A stretch of 64,000 nt of DNA from Himantopus leucocephalus. Taxonomy: Eukaryota; Chordata; Aves; Charadriiformes; Recurvirostridae. Each line of letters begins with the position of its first letter. Position 1 is the first letter of the stretch. Below, piece after piece: positions 47,471 to 60,000 of this stretch. Where the stretch lies: positions 82,021,444 through 82,085,443 of the forward strand of contig RSEF01000003.1 of the NCBI GenBank assembly GCA_003993805.1. The letters are read 5' to 3'. Position numbers and translations under genes: made by a program. The notes under the pieces are model-generated. The model worked only from the letters and a program-made list of their open reading frames with translations, made no database searches and was not told the DNA's origin.

Positions 47471-50400
47471 AATACATGAGGCTGTGAAGAGCAAAAGATG
47501 AGATGCACACTGCCAGCGTACACACGAGGAGCTTCATTTATTGCCTGCACCCAGGCCACTGCCGATCCTATGACTGCCAGGGTGTCTTCAGTAAACCCAA
47601 ATCACTGGAGAACCCTGCTGGCTTCACTGTTTTACAGGGTAGGAAAGCTAAGAGCACCTCAGCTTTTCCCCGTGTAAACTACAATCTGCTGCCAAGAGGA
47701 GAACAGGAATTCCAGCTGACTTTGTGCCTCACCAGTTTCTTAATTTCCTCATTTTTTTTTGCTGTCATCAAACTGGGCTGTATGAAGAACCCCAAGGGTG
47801 GAGGAAGACCATGGTAATTTCCTTCTCCACTGAGGTTTTGAGACCCCACATAAGAAAATCTTCCACTGTTAAAGCTGGAAGACAGCATCAGTAACTGTAT
47901 TTCTCTCCCTGCTGTATATTACAATGCTGCCTAAAGTTCCACCAGAATCCAAAGGATATTTATGTTTCTAAGCATCCCACATGCTTGTAAATTGAAGCAG
48001 CAAAAGCTAACTGCACCTGCCAGTGGTTTTCAATACCCATAGAAAATATTGCTCTATTTCCCCTTTCCCTCCCCAAAAGCCATTGCTTCTAAACCATTTG
48101 CCATACAGCTAAGGAATTATAACTGCAGCACCAGACATTACATGACAGCTGTTTGAACAAAAATACTAATTGCTTTCATATTTAATTAGCTATTGTTTAA
48201 ATTAAAAATACCAACAAAACAGTCACAGCAGGCTCATTTTAACAGGAGGTTTATTGGTCCAGGCACTAGCTCAAAGAGCAGCAGGCATTGGATTCACGCA
48301 CTAGCTCTCTTTAGTCCTGAGAAATTGCCAGTGCATTCCTCACTCAACAGCTGCTGGTTCATCCCACTGGCCTGATCTTCTTCCTAAGGGTCTTTTCCCT
48401 CCTGAAAAGGCAAAAACCGAGAGATATCATCCAAGGCAGGGGGGAATTATCTCACCTGTCCTTAAACATTAATAATATAGATGCCCAGAATCCCTTTATC
48501 AACAGTGGGGAGTAATAGCCCCATTTATGCAGCTAAAGAGTGTTGTACTTTGATGCCAGGGAGTATCATGTCCACAACTGCTCAGGGCTGCCCACTTTAG
48601 CAGAAACAGTCTGCTTCCACACATTAGAGCACTTGGCCCTAGAACATCGTGATTGTTTGTGCGATTTTTTTCCAATTCAGAGTGACTGAAATGACACAGT
48701 GGCTGTGTCACATGGAATGGTGTTTTAGTATCAGGAGGATAATGGTATGTGCTCTACACTCTTCAAGGTGATTTGGAGCTGTGATGCCCTATTGGACCTG
48801 GGAGCTGGGCCCACCACAAGTGCATATTGCCTATGTGAAATTGTCTCTGGGGCTTACTAACCTCAGACTGACCTTGGGTGTCATCTTGGCAGACAGTAAG
48901 CTCTGATGAAAGGACATTTAATTGCTTTAGATGGAGAAGGGAACAGGTTCTGGGAGCGAAGAGGAAAGCTGAGTTATTTGATCACATCGATGAACACTTC
49001 TAGTGTAGAGACACAAAATATAACTCACTCCTTCCTAAGGTGCACTACAAGTTTGGGTACAAGAGCTTATTTTCTCTATTCACTTTAAAGAGAGTAGGCT
49101 AGGTTAGGTGCAAATACTTGTGCCACAGAAATCCAAAGTCTGGCAGGAGGAATATCAAGCACTGTGCCATGTAAAAGACTGGTCTCAGAGGCTGTCACTC
49201 TCTGACGTGTTCAATCTTCCCTCCACTCCCTACACTTCGGATGGAAACACTGCAAGCCTCACTCCAGGCAACAGGGGAGATGCATAGGTGGTGCAAATGC
49301 GGTGTGGGACCCCAGTGACCTGTGTAGTGCACAATGTCGATGTCCCAGTGGCAGGCCAATCTAAGAGCTCCAGAGTTTCCCTGAATGTAGAGATTCTGGA
49401 TTGTTATGTGCTTGAGATATCACCAAATGGCAATTGCGACATTTTTAATTGAATGTGCTGCTACAAAATGACTCTCTTTCCCATCTTCTTCCCAGTGACA
49501 TAAAAAGAAGTTATTATTAATGTATTTCAAACTGCTTTCCCACCTGTATGACCATTCGCTTTGCTGATTCTCAAAGATGCTGGCAAGTATATTGCAGGTA
49601 CAACTATTTACTTAAATAAATATTTGTGTGAATTTTCATGTGAGATTCCCTTTCTGCTGATATTCATGAAAAGAAAATTGTCTCACCCAAATATACATGA
49701 AAATCAAATATTTAACTGTTGCAAACACTGCCAAGGACAATTTTGTTTAAAATGTGTGCAAATATTCATGACAAATGTTTTGTGATATTCACTCAGCTCT
49801 GAATAATTAACAATGCTTAAATTGCAACACATGTAACAAAACCTATTAGTTCTAATAAGTCAGTACAGTGGAATTAATCAGGTTTTCATTTAAGCAAATG
49901 TATTACAAACTAAATTGTTTCATAAGCTGTCAAATGCATAGAAGCACAAAAGTTTGCATTTGTTTCAACTACCAAGTACCAGGGTGGTACGTGGTGTTCA
50001 GGGTTTGGTTTAGGTTCTGACTGGGAAACCAGCTCACACGTAGGTGCAGTGGTGCTCGGAAAGGGACTTCATGGTGAGATACCTCACTCCTAGCCTCAGC
50101 TGTGTGAAAAACAAGGGTGGGAATGAGTCATCTCAATCTCCCTGTGAAATCGGTAGAGGCTGCAGAAACACTCACGCTTCCCCAGGACAGGCGTCTATGA
50201 CAGGTGGAATGAATTGCAGTCTGGAGGTTCCTGTCACTCTCCATTAACTATAAGAGGAGCCTTAGCAGCTCATTTAGGCTAGACACCTACAAGACAGATA
50301 GAATTAGGTGATATGAATCTCTTCCATTACAGATCCCAAACAACAAACTTGGATTAGGTGAAATGAACTCACCTCTAGTTGGCATTTCCAAGAGACTGTA

Positions 50401-52635
50401 AGGGAATTGCATGTCCTGCTGAAAAGAGTTTTCATTACAAATCCCTGACTTGGTTATTATGTGCCATATTTCTTTGCCTGCAAAAATATGACAACACCCT
50501 TGCCAAGATCGTGATCTTAGTATGAAGGTCAAAATAAATAATGATGTATTTATTCAAATCTGACTTTGTGGCTAAAATACGTACATGAGTATTGGAAAGT
50601 TTTTCTTTCAAAAAACAAGTTTCTAGCCTCCATAGCTGAAAAACAAAGTTTGAAAATATATCCCAAGTGTCTCTCGATACTTAAAGTAAAAAAAAAAAGA
50701 AAAAAAAAAAGAAAGGCAACTTGAAAGATATTATAATTTTTCCTATTCTCATGATCTTTAAGACACCCTCATGACTTTTGGGGACCCGACCTGTGATGTT
50801 TTAGTACTTACAGATGGAATTATTCAGATAAAAATACCTTTCCCATCCTCATTGGGGTTTGTGAGGATGCATTTGTTTTCCTAAGGCAAAATATATGTGC
50901 ATTATATTATTCATTTGAAAAGCATAATAGGCAGAATCAAGGAAATGCTCTGGCACTGATGCATGACTTCATGCTGAATGCATACACTGTAAATCTTCAC
51001 ACAATCCATGAACAGAGTACATAAAGGAAAGCAAATGCGAAACAATTTTCCCTATACTGCATTATCATTATGGTGTGAATGTTTCATTTGGGAACGGAAA
51101 CATTAATACAAAGTGAACTCTTCTCTATTCAGCCCACAAACACCATGTCGGTTGAAATATACATTAGTTGGCAAGGGAACAAATACTTGATGCTGGAGAA
51201 AACCAATGTGGAAACAAGCTCCTTGTTAGCTGTTGAGCACAAGTTTGTCCCTCTGAGTCACGCGTTATAGTCTGCAAGATACAGGATGATATGCCGATTT
51301 CCAGCGACTTCTTTGGGAAAGGCTCTGACAGAATCTGGTTAGATTTCAGTTCACGCTGGAAAATTGTGTGCTATAGGTGTGATCCGAGCAACGCCAGCCC
51401 AATTGTGCCTGTTCTACCTAGGTGTGCCACGCATTAAGCATCTGGCATAATTAGCAGCCTCTTGGCACACCAGAAGCATATGCAGCCACATTGTGCTTGT
51501 CTCCTCAGTAGACAAAGTGCAGACAAAGCACAGGCTGTAGCTTCTCCCTAACGAGATTCCTAAACGGTCACAGTAAGAGCTAATGCAACTGTGATTAGAG
51601 TAGATTTCAACATGGCTAATTCTTTTACTTTTCCATTTTAAACACAATGGTTTCTGGTTTCTGACTTTTAAAATAGCATGCCAGAAGCATTCAGATGTTA
51701 TACCAACAAGGGTCTTCTTCGTGCCTAGAAAGGTGAGTTGGAGATCTACATTTTTACAAATTTTCTGCTTAATTTTGATGCTAGGATCAACTTTAAAATG
51801 CCTTCCGAGTTTGTTTTTTTTTCAAATTAATTTCAAAATTTGCCATCAGCAAGATTTCAAGTCAGTGTAGTGTTAACTAATTTGTTTTTCATCAAGTTCT
51901 TTATTAACAAAGAAATCCCCTGATTATTACACTTCTCTGACTTTTTGATAATCTCCCTTGCAACCAGTCACATAATGCCTGAATACTTTTCACTGAAATA
52001 TTGTGGAGCCAAAAGAGCTGATGGGCCCTGTAATTAACTTCCAAATAATACCAAAGTAATAGGATGTTGTAAATACTAGGAGTCAGAAATGGATTTGTAC
52101 CCTGTTCAGGAGACCCGTGGCACTGAGCGCAGCCTTTGAGCTTGGGCTCACCCGCCTTTCCTTCCTGTTCTGCACTCTTACTAACAGCTGCTACGTTTTC
52201 AGTGCAATGCAATTTACATGTTACAGCGCTTTTCCTGACTGCACTCCGGGATACTTAACACATTCAAATGACCACAAGCTATTCAGTCCTGATGGGCAAG
52301 ATGAAGCACAGTGATGCCTCCTCAAACTTACTTCCTTTCCAATTACAAAAATAAATTACCTGAACCTAACAGCACAAACCTGAGAAATGGATATTGCAAA
52401 GAAGAGAGTACCTTCAAGCTGGGCTGAGAGTGATAATAATCTAGCCCATAATTAAGAGCAGAAATATGCTTCAGTATTAAAACAGCCATTGCTTCATTTG
52501 CAGTTGATAGGAAGAGAGTGAACTCATTACAACAGTGATGTAAGGCTTTCCATACAAGTGCCATAAAAAGACATGACAAATATAAGTTAATTAGCCACAT
52601 AACATGCCTTGATGACAGAAAATTCCTGTCATAAT
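47471..52635. other. Unassigned AT-rich non-coding DNA
   Basis: No gene or transposon recognised. Short frames (104 codons or fewer) overlap on both strands. A cluster of ATATTCATG-like words lies at 49600-49800, and the sub-region 51000-51600 is less repetitive and may merit a conservation check. Confidence 0.45.
50683..50715. repeat. A-rich low-complexity tract
   Basis: Two A11 runs separated by single G bases. Confidence 0.9.
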
Positions 52636-52735
52636 CAATTTTATGGAGAGATAAGCAAAGTCATGACTTGCTCAAAAGTGGAAAAGTAGCTGCAAGATGA
52701 GGAATATAAATCAGGATTTCTGTTTCACCTTGACG
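52636..52735. repeat. MIR/CORE-SINE-like trace
   Basis: 'atggagagataagcaaagtc', 'atgacttgctcaaaagtgg' and 'atataaatcaggatttctg' follow the 'gaggttaagtgacttgctca aggtcaca ... gaactcaggtctcct' pattern of old SINEs. Confidence 0.4.
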
Positions 52736-55700
52736 CCGTAAGAGTTCATTGCCCCCCATACACTCTCTGAAAGTGTAGGCATCCTCAGTAACTTGGGTAT
52801 CAAAATTTGTTTTAAGCATTCTTCTGTGAAGCTCTTCATGGACCGTGCATGGCTACTTTGCCTCCAGAGATGGGGTAGAAACCTGGGAAAGGAGCAAGAA
52901 CATTTGCTTTGCACCACTTGCTCCAGTCTACTGAGATCGTTTAGTGCATGTGTATGGAGAGCTGGAGAGAAAATGCAAAAGGAGTGAAGGACAAGTCGGT
53001 CAAGAGCAGTAAACTGTCATTGATGGTACCCACCGGTAACCTTTGAGAACATTCTGGACATGAAACATCTTGTTTCTTCAGGAGGTCTCGACAAATGAAC
53101 TTCACAGACAGGGATTTATTTAACCAGTAGATATAAGTACAAACAGATTTTGTTACTGTTATAGGGTCTTTTTCTTTAGATTTCATCACTGCTTCTTTGG
53201 AACAATTAAACCCAGGAAACAGTATTAAATATAAAATAAAAGCCTGAGGCACAGGTTCAAATGCAAACTGGAACTCAGTAATGTTTAAAGTTATTTCCGT
53301 TGTCTGCTTTTAACATTTTCTGCCTTACCCAGCAGACTATGTTGCTTTTAAAGCTGAGATTTTGAAAATGAAAATGTAAAGTTTTGCCTTTTCAAAACAT
53401 GGATGACATTTTCAAGAGTCCTTCTTCCACCGCTCCTGTATTTTTTAAAGCAAACAAAGCTGCTATAAAAAAGCAAATAATGAAATTTGAGAGAAAAGAG
53501 AGAGGAAAATAGAAAGACAGCATATTTTATTTCATTTCTGACCAGTTCTTAACTGCTTGTTCATATTTCCCATAATCCATCAAAATGATCAGCTAGTAAT
53601 ATTTGTTATTAAGAACAGGTTATAGATGGTTCCTAAACTCACTTGCTGCTTTCCAGAATACATCTTGGACATGAGAAAATACTCTGATTCAGACTCAAAA
53701 TCTTACTTCTCACAAAGGATTGTGACTTGTAGTATGATTTCTGAGCAAATTTTCCTATCTGTCAGAAACAATTAAACACAGAGTATTCTGCTGTGTATTG
53801 TAAGTAGAAGTCATTCTGTTTCTTGCTAGATTTCCCTATTTACCTGCTTCCTAAACTATCTACCTAATTAAAAGTAGCTCCCGATCAGATCAAGCTTGCA
53901 GTAGAAAATGGTCATTTTTATAAATCAGAAAGAAATGTTAAATGGAAATATTTCCATTAATTTCAGTAAGGAATCAGCAAACTTTTTTGATCGATTAATC
54001 TACTGAGATTATGAGAATCTTGCAAACACCTTTAATACATTACTAGAAAAAAAAAAAAGCATGTTAAATGAGCCTGAGGCTTTTAGGTACTATCTAGGCT
54101 GATATTATCTATAAAATAGGTTATATAATAGGTTAATAACATGACTGTTAATCACTGCTTGGGTTAATGCAAGTCACAAAAGGCAATGAATTTGCAGACC
54201 ATAAAATAAACGTTTGCAAAGCCTGATCTCTGCCTGGATCTAGAGCATGTAAATAATCCCTTATCCTCATAATCACTGGAGTTCACCAAAGGGTACCAAG
54301 GGAAATGAAATGGGAATGGGAATGAAACTAATCTACGGATGTGACTCTGATTTGAGAATAGGGAGCTGAAGCAGAACTGTAAAGTATCGCAGTACTGAGC
54401 AGAGCTCTGGAGGTGCACCAAGCATAGCTAGGCGTACCCTCCAAAAAATTAACAGCATAACAGCCTCCTCAGCGTGAAATTACCCTGTGTGTTTTCCTAG
54501 GGTAAACAGCAGTTTTCAGAACCTGCATAACTTCCATTCATCTCATTACCGTTGACTTCTTCAAGCTCCTGTTTCCTCTGTTTCAGATTCATTGCTTCTA
54601 ACTTTTTATATTTCCAACTTCTCCATTTCCCACTCTTCTTTACTGTTTCATGTTTTATTTCGCTCAAAGCTCAAAAAGAGAGCTCAGAAAACTTTCACTA
54701 GAACACCTCCAAGAGGATGCTGGTCTCTCAGTAGCTGCCTATTATCTCTCAACCCTGTGTGACACAGACAACGAATGCAGAGCACTTGAGCTCAGAAACG
54801 TCAGGCACGGTATTGAATCACTGTAACATCAGTTCATTTTGCAGTGACAAGGATCCTTAAGATAAGGGTTTAAAACTTCCTTAAAGCCAAACAATATAGG
54901 TACCTGTTTCAATGAAATTGAAGCTTATTTTGAAGTCTTTTATAATCCTTCTCATTTCTCATGATCTCCTCTTCCTTCATCTTTCAATCTCTTTCAACAA
55001 CCTTGCATATAGGAACACAATAAAAATGCTCTGATGTCCTTGTTGGTAAATAAAAAGCATGGTGAAAGCAGAGTGCATATGTGTGTAGTTTTCTCCTGAT
55101 ATTAAGCTATTAGAGCATTCTGGGAAAAAAGTAATTATGAAATTATTGATCTGCTATCAGCTATATGGTCAGGTTTTTAAGGTGTGCAATAATGTCTCTA
55201 GGTATGAGTTCTAATATAAGGTAGATTATTTTAATTTAGCAGCTAAGCTTAATGGAAAAAACTATCAAGAACTATTAAAGATTTTTTGGAAAGCTTTTCT
55301 TGCTTTTCTTATTTGATTGTAATACCTTTATTCATGTGTTTATGGTATGAAGTTAATACATAGGATGAAATATTATAGTAGATGGAAGTCTATCACAGCC
55401 AGACTTTACCTAACTTCAGTTTGTTAATTAATGTACAACTTCTCTGGTTTGTTTTGCTTGAATGTAAAGGCCATTTATACCAGTATTACTCATGCAGAGG
55501 AGTGTCTTACCATGCAGAATGCCAGAAAGCACTCACTATATTTAAAGGCTTTTGCAGTCACTCATGCACTTGAAGGTTTAGTTACCTAAAAAGAAAAGTT
55601 TAGTGTCATTTTAGCAGCCTGATGGTGTCTTCTGTTCTACTTCTCCAGAAGGATCAGACCTCTTTTAGGTCCTCCTTTTAGGTACCTGTCACATCTCTGG

Positions 55701-56221
55701 AGATCTCTTGGATACCCCACAACAAAATCAACCTGACACTGGCTGTCTATGTTGGTTACTGAGTCACAGCACAGGTTTCTAAGTTCCTGGTGCAGTCAGT
55801 GGAAATCTAAAGAACACTGAGTAAAGCCTAAAGAATTACTCTTGACCAGCTACTAGTACCCAGTACTATTGCTCACACATAGGTATCTGGTGTCAACTGA
55901 GAAGCTTTGAGGTCTCCTTCCTGGCCAAGGATGGTGTCTTGCACAGGCCCTCTGTGATCTCTGCCCACCCCATTGGTATTACTGGGTAAGCCGTTATTTT
56001 TAGTCTTCTTGCTTTATAGTGCCTCTGTTGCACAAACTAGGTTTAGACAAGTTCACACTCATGCAGTTTTATTAGGAGGCTCCGTACCTTATGTCATTCA
56101 TCAGCTCTAAGGGTGAAATTTACTTCTAGAGAATATAAAAAAACAAAAGAGGAGAGAAAGAGAATGAGAGAGGAGGAGAAGCAATGGGAGTTCCCAGATA
56201 AGCATCCTCCCCTGGGAGGAT
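52736..56221. other. Unassigned AT-rich non-coding DNA
   Basis: No gene or transposon recognised. Contains a perfect 18-bp palindrome at 53941-53958 and an A12 run near 54047-54058. Confidence 0.45.
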
Positions 56222-56290
56222 GTGCAGTGGGTGTCCCCCCATAATATTTTGCCACAGTGCAGTGGGTGTCCCCCATCATATTTTGCCACA
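56222..56290. repeat. 35/34-bp tandem duplication
   Basis: GTGCAGTGGGTGTCCC... to TTTTGCCACA occurs at 56222-56256 and again at 56257-56290. The second copy has one C fewer and one substitution, suggesting a recent origin. Confidence 0.92.
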
Positions 56291-56507
56291 GTAACAGCAT
56301 AGTTTTCATCAGGACCCACTCAAGCCACCATTGGCTTTTCCTGCTTACGATGCTGAAGCACATTTTGATTAGCAGCAGGGGCGACATGCTGAATGGCTGC
56401 TCAACTTTATGCTTCTGTGTTATCAGGGTCCCTAAGATAACTCAAAAGCTACAACCAAAGCAGAGGAAAAGGAGGTAAAGAAGGGACAGTTCTCACGCTG
56501 GTGGCAA

Positions 56508-56795
56508 ATGCTTGCCTTAATAGCAATATCAGTGTATCAGTGTGTGCAGGCACAAGGCCATGAGAATAATGACGTGAGGAAAATGGCAGGAGAACAACAG
56601 CAGGAAAACAACGAGGGGAAAGCGTTGCCACAGAAGCTCTGGGACAGCTTGGGTGAAGGGGTGCAGAGCTACTACGGGCAAACAGGCAGCAGAGCTGCCA
56701 GCGGAAAACCCTTAGCACTAAAAAAAGCCAAGGCACGTACATGCAACGTCTCCCTCGGTGTGATCACTGATGATGCACTTCCAACTTTTAACTAA
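56508..56795 (+). other. Unconfirmed small ORF with signal-peptide-like start
   Basis: A 95-codon frame begins MLALIAISVYQCVQAQ, a short hydrophobic stretch that could serve as a signal peptide, and continues with a hydrophilic, Q/N/K-rich segment. The local GC content is higher than around it. No family is recognised, no upstream promoter or downstream polyadenylation signal stands out, and the opposite strand is also open over most of the same bases. I consider it most likely non-coding, or at best one exon of an unknown gene. Confidence 0.1.
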
Positions 56796-56990
56796 AGCAC
56801 AGCTGAATTCAGAATGGTGTATTCTTCCCTCTTTATTTTAGAAATACTCCTCAGTGCCAATTTAAGAACCTTTATGGCTTTTGTAGGAAAGTCATGCTGT
56901 AGCAATACCTTATCACTAAATTGAAGGAGAGATCTATAAGTGTGTGCCACGGCTTACATAAATCGAAGTACATTAGGGATCTGGGCAAGT

Positions 56991-57090
56991 TTTTGCTCTC
57001 GCTTACACCATTGTAAACTTGAGGTATTTAAATCAGTACCAATTGAATTACTCTTGATTTGTCTTACTGTAAATGCACCAGTGTAGTCCA
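56991..57090. repeat. Ancient palindromic interspersed repeat relic
   Basis: 'ttttgctctcgcttacacca', 'ttgtaaacttgaggtattta', 'accaattgaattactcttga' and 'cttactgtaaatgc' match the palindromic pattern 'attctgctctcagttacacc ... ttactcttgatttacactgg'. Residual self-complementarity can still be seen between the 'ttacaccattgtaa' and 'ttactgtaaatgcaccag' ends. Confidence 0.5.
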
Positions 57091-60000
57091 TGAGTCAGCT
57101 TTTTAATTACAAATCCTAGGGAGACTGAAGCTGGACTGGCATTTTTCACATTAATTATGTTTTGTCAAGGAGACTTGAAACTGAGAAATACTCCATAATT
57201 TGGATTAAAATACAAATAACATTAAAATGATATCATTTGTTAATCTATAATCTTCATTGCTGTAAGTGCTCCTGAGTCTCCAGCAGTGAACTCCAGAGCA
57301 TAAATGAAAGATTGTTCCAGAAGCTACAGAATTGACAGGTCATAAAAAACCATTAATAACATAAAAATAATTAATAGTATTGGAAATAGGGTAAAGCAGG
57401 CAAGTTTTTCTTAATTCTGCATTTGAAAATAGTGTGAGACAGAAGTCAGCATGAACCTTTCCATAGATTTGACTGTTCTGTCTAGTCCCATACACAGCAT
57501 CACACAGACTCTGTACCAGCACTGAAATCTGTACTGCCAGGCTTCTGTGTCTGTGGAAGAATAACAACCAGGTCATTCTTAGCATAGGGGAGACTTTAAA
57601 TGAAGAAATATAGTACAGTATTCTACACCTGCATACCACTTCCACGCAAGCAGTAGGATTTTTGGTTCCTCCCACTTTTGGATTGCCTCTGCCTCTGCAG
57701 CCCTGCAGTCTCTGGCATGTTTCTCACGTGGCTTTGTTCCTTTTTGCAGACTGACACAAAGTAGAAAACACAGTGGCTTGTGAATGACATGACAGAGTCT
57801 AATACAACATGGCTGATAGCTTGGAATTGCCCAGAGACTAATGTTGGCCTCACTGGGGAAAAGGTAGACAGGCTTTCAGAAAGAAGATTGCATCTCTAAT
57901 AATGTTCAGTCCATAAAAATAAATGGTAAAAAAAAAATTATCTGAAGCAGATGTAGGCATAAAACCGCCATTATACACAGATGGGAATAAGAAACCATCT
58001 TTAAAACCCTCAACCCTGCAGCTGGTCAAGCTTAACACAGGAAAATCATTCAAAGGGGAATTGGGATGGTCTTTGGCTTCTGCAGAAAACCAAACACTAT
58101 ATGATAATCCCTATCTCTGTCAATAAGGAAAATGTTAAATGATATTAACAAAGCATCTGACTTTTTTCGTTTCTTGCTACTGTAAAAAACTGGATTGGCT
58201 TTCTTTAGGAATTGACTAATAGAAAAAAGGCTCTTGCTAGAAAGAGAAACTGAGATCTAGAATGTCAGCAACATATTTTTGTGAAAGGCCCTGTGACAAA
58301 AATAGGAAAAGATTAAATGGCCAGAGGGCAGGTCAATATGGTAAAGAAAGAAGGTCCCAATGACATATGAAGATAGACATGTATACATGATTAATAGAAA
58401 GCCTACAGTTAGAGCAAAACTGTATTTGTCGAAAAAGTCAAAGAACAGTTAAAAAAAATGGATGTTAGGCGAACAGAAATGATATTTCAATGGGTTAAAT
58501 ATGACCCTCCCACCCGCTTCAGAACCAACTGCTGTACAAATTTGATGGACTTGATGGCATTCTCAGGCAGAGCAAATATGGCTGCTGTGTAATGTCCACT
58601 ATACCTCTGGCCATTAGAGCTCTAAGAAGAGCAAAAACATCCACAAAACTGCTGGGCAGAAAGACATTGTTGGGTCTGGCCAAATAATACTTGTGCTCCG
58701 AGCAGATACAATTAATATTAAAGATTGTAATATTTGGCTGAGAGTGCATCTTCCCTTATTTCATATCTCTAGACTTCTATGACCAAGCTGGTAACCCATC
58801 CCCAAACATAAGCTGTTTTCCCAACATTCCCACTCTAAGCAGGCTGAGAAGGTTTTGGGTCATCTTTGTTTCTTTCAGTAAGGTTTTCACATTATATTCG
58901 GTAATCCTAAGAAGTCCAGGTTCACCACTTATTTTGGATTATCTAATGTGAAATGAACACAGTCATTTCACCCAAGGAAGGTTTGCTTACAACTAGTTAG
59001 AAGATAGATTTGATACAAAGAGCTGGGCAATTAAGAGAAACAAGAAGAGGTCAAACTAAGGGAGATGAGATTAAAAAAAAAAAAAGACAGCAGAGTAAAA
59101 CTATGTAGAAAACACTTTTTTTTAATTAGAAATTTTGAAAAATCAAATGAAAATTTGAATGAAAATCAAAAATCTTCAAAAACACAATTGTCTGAAAAGT
59201 ATTCTGTATCAATCATTCAAATGTTCAATTTTGTGGACTTTTTATTCTCTGTGTCTGGGGGAAGTTGTCTTACCAGCTCTAACAAACATTTCAAGAGGCA
59301 ATTGACAAAGACAATTGTGGACTAAAAGTCATAATTTTCTCAAATTAGAAGTGCTGACAATGTCCAAAACTTTTATAGCTTGTGGTGTACATAGTGCCCA
59401 TCTTTAGGGAATTAGTTGCTGTCTAAATTCTGTAACATTTCTCTCATTTTCTCACCACCTCCTGACACATAGCACATTGCCTATTGATGTGATCCAGTGA
59501 GACAGATTTATGCCTTCCCTTAATGTCAGGCCCTTTATTTAGCCACCTACTCCAGGTTCTTCTTCTGCCGAAAGCCAACTCTGCCTATATTTAAGTTGCT
59601 TATAAGTAATGTCACATGAATCAACACAAATTTTGACCTGACAAAGATTTCCATTTTCAGAGTCTGCTATATTTTCCTCAGTCCAGTTGAAAAAAATACG
59701 GAAAGCAAGAACCAGCTGTTCTTGCCAATGCTCATTGTCAGAGGAATCAAGAAAATAAAGCAAAAGCACAGTTTCATTGCCCTGAGCTAGGAAAGCTTTG
59801 ATAATGAGGTAGCTGCTGATACATGGTTAGTAGTGGCTGGATATATTTAAAAAACAAGAAAGCCAAAGCAACAAAAGTTCTATGGGTAAGCTAGTGAAAA
59901 TAAAGCTACTTAAATTCCCCACACCTTTCTGCTTTAAATGTTTATTGTCATGTGAGGGATGAATCACCCAAATACGTTAGAGTACTTGTTAGTTGGAGGG

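Noticed and set aside
56449..56742. 97-codon minus-strand frame opposite the signal-peptide-like ORF
   Set aside because: Leucine/serine-rich antisense translation with no domain; both strands being open weakens each claim.
57923..58126. 67-codon lysine-rich plus-strand frame
   Set aside because: Begins in an A-rich tract, has no recognised domain and is too short to support.
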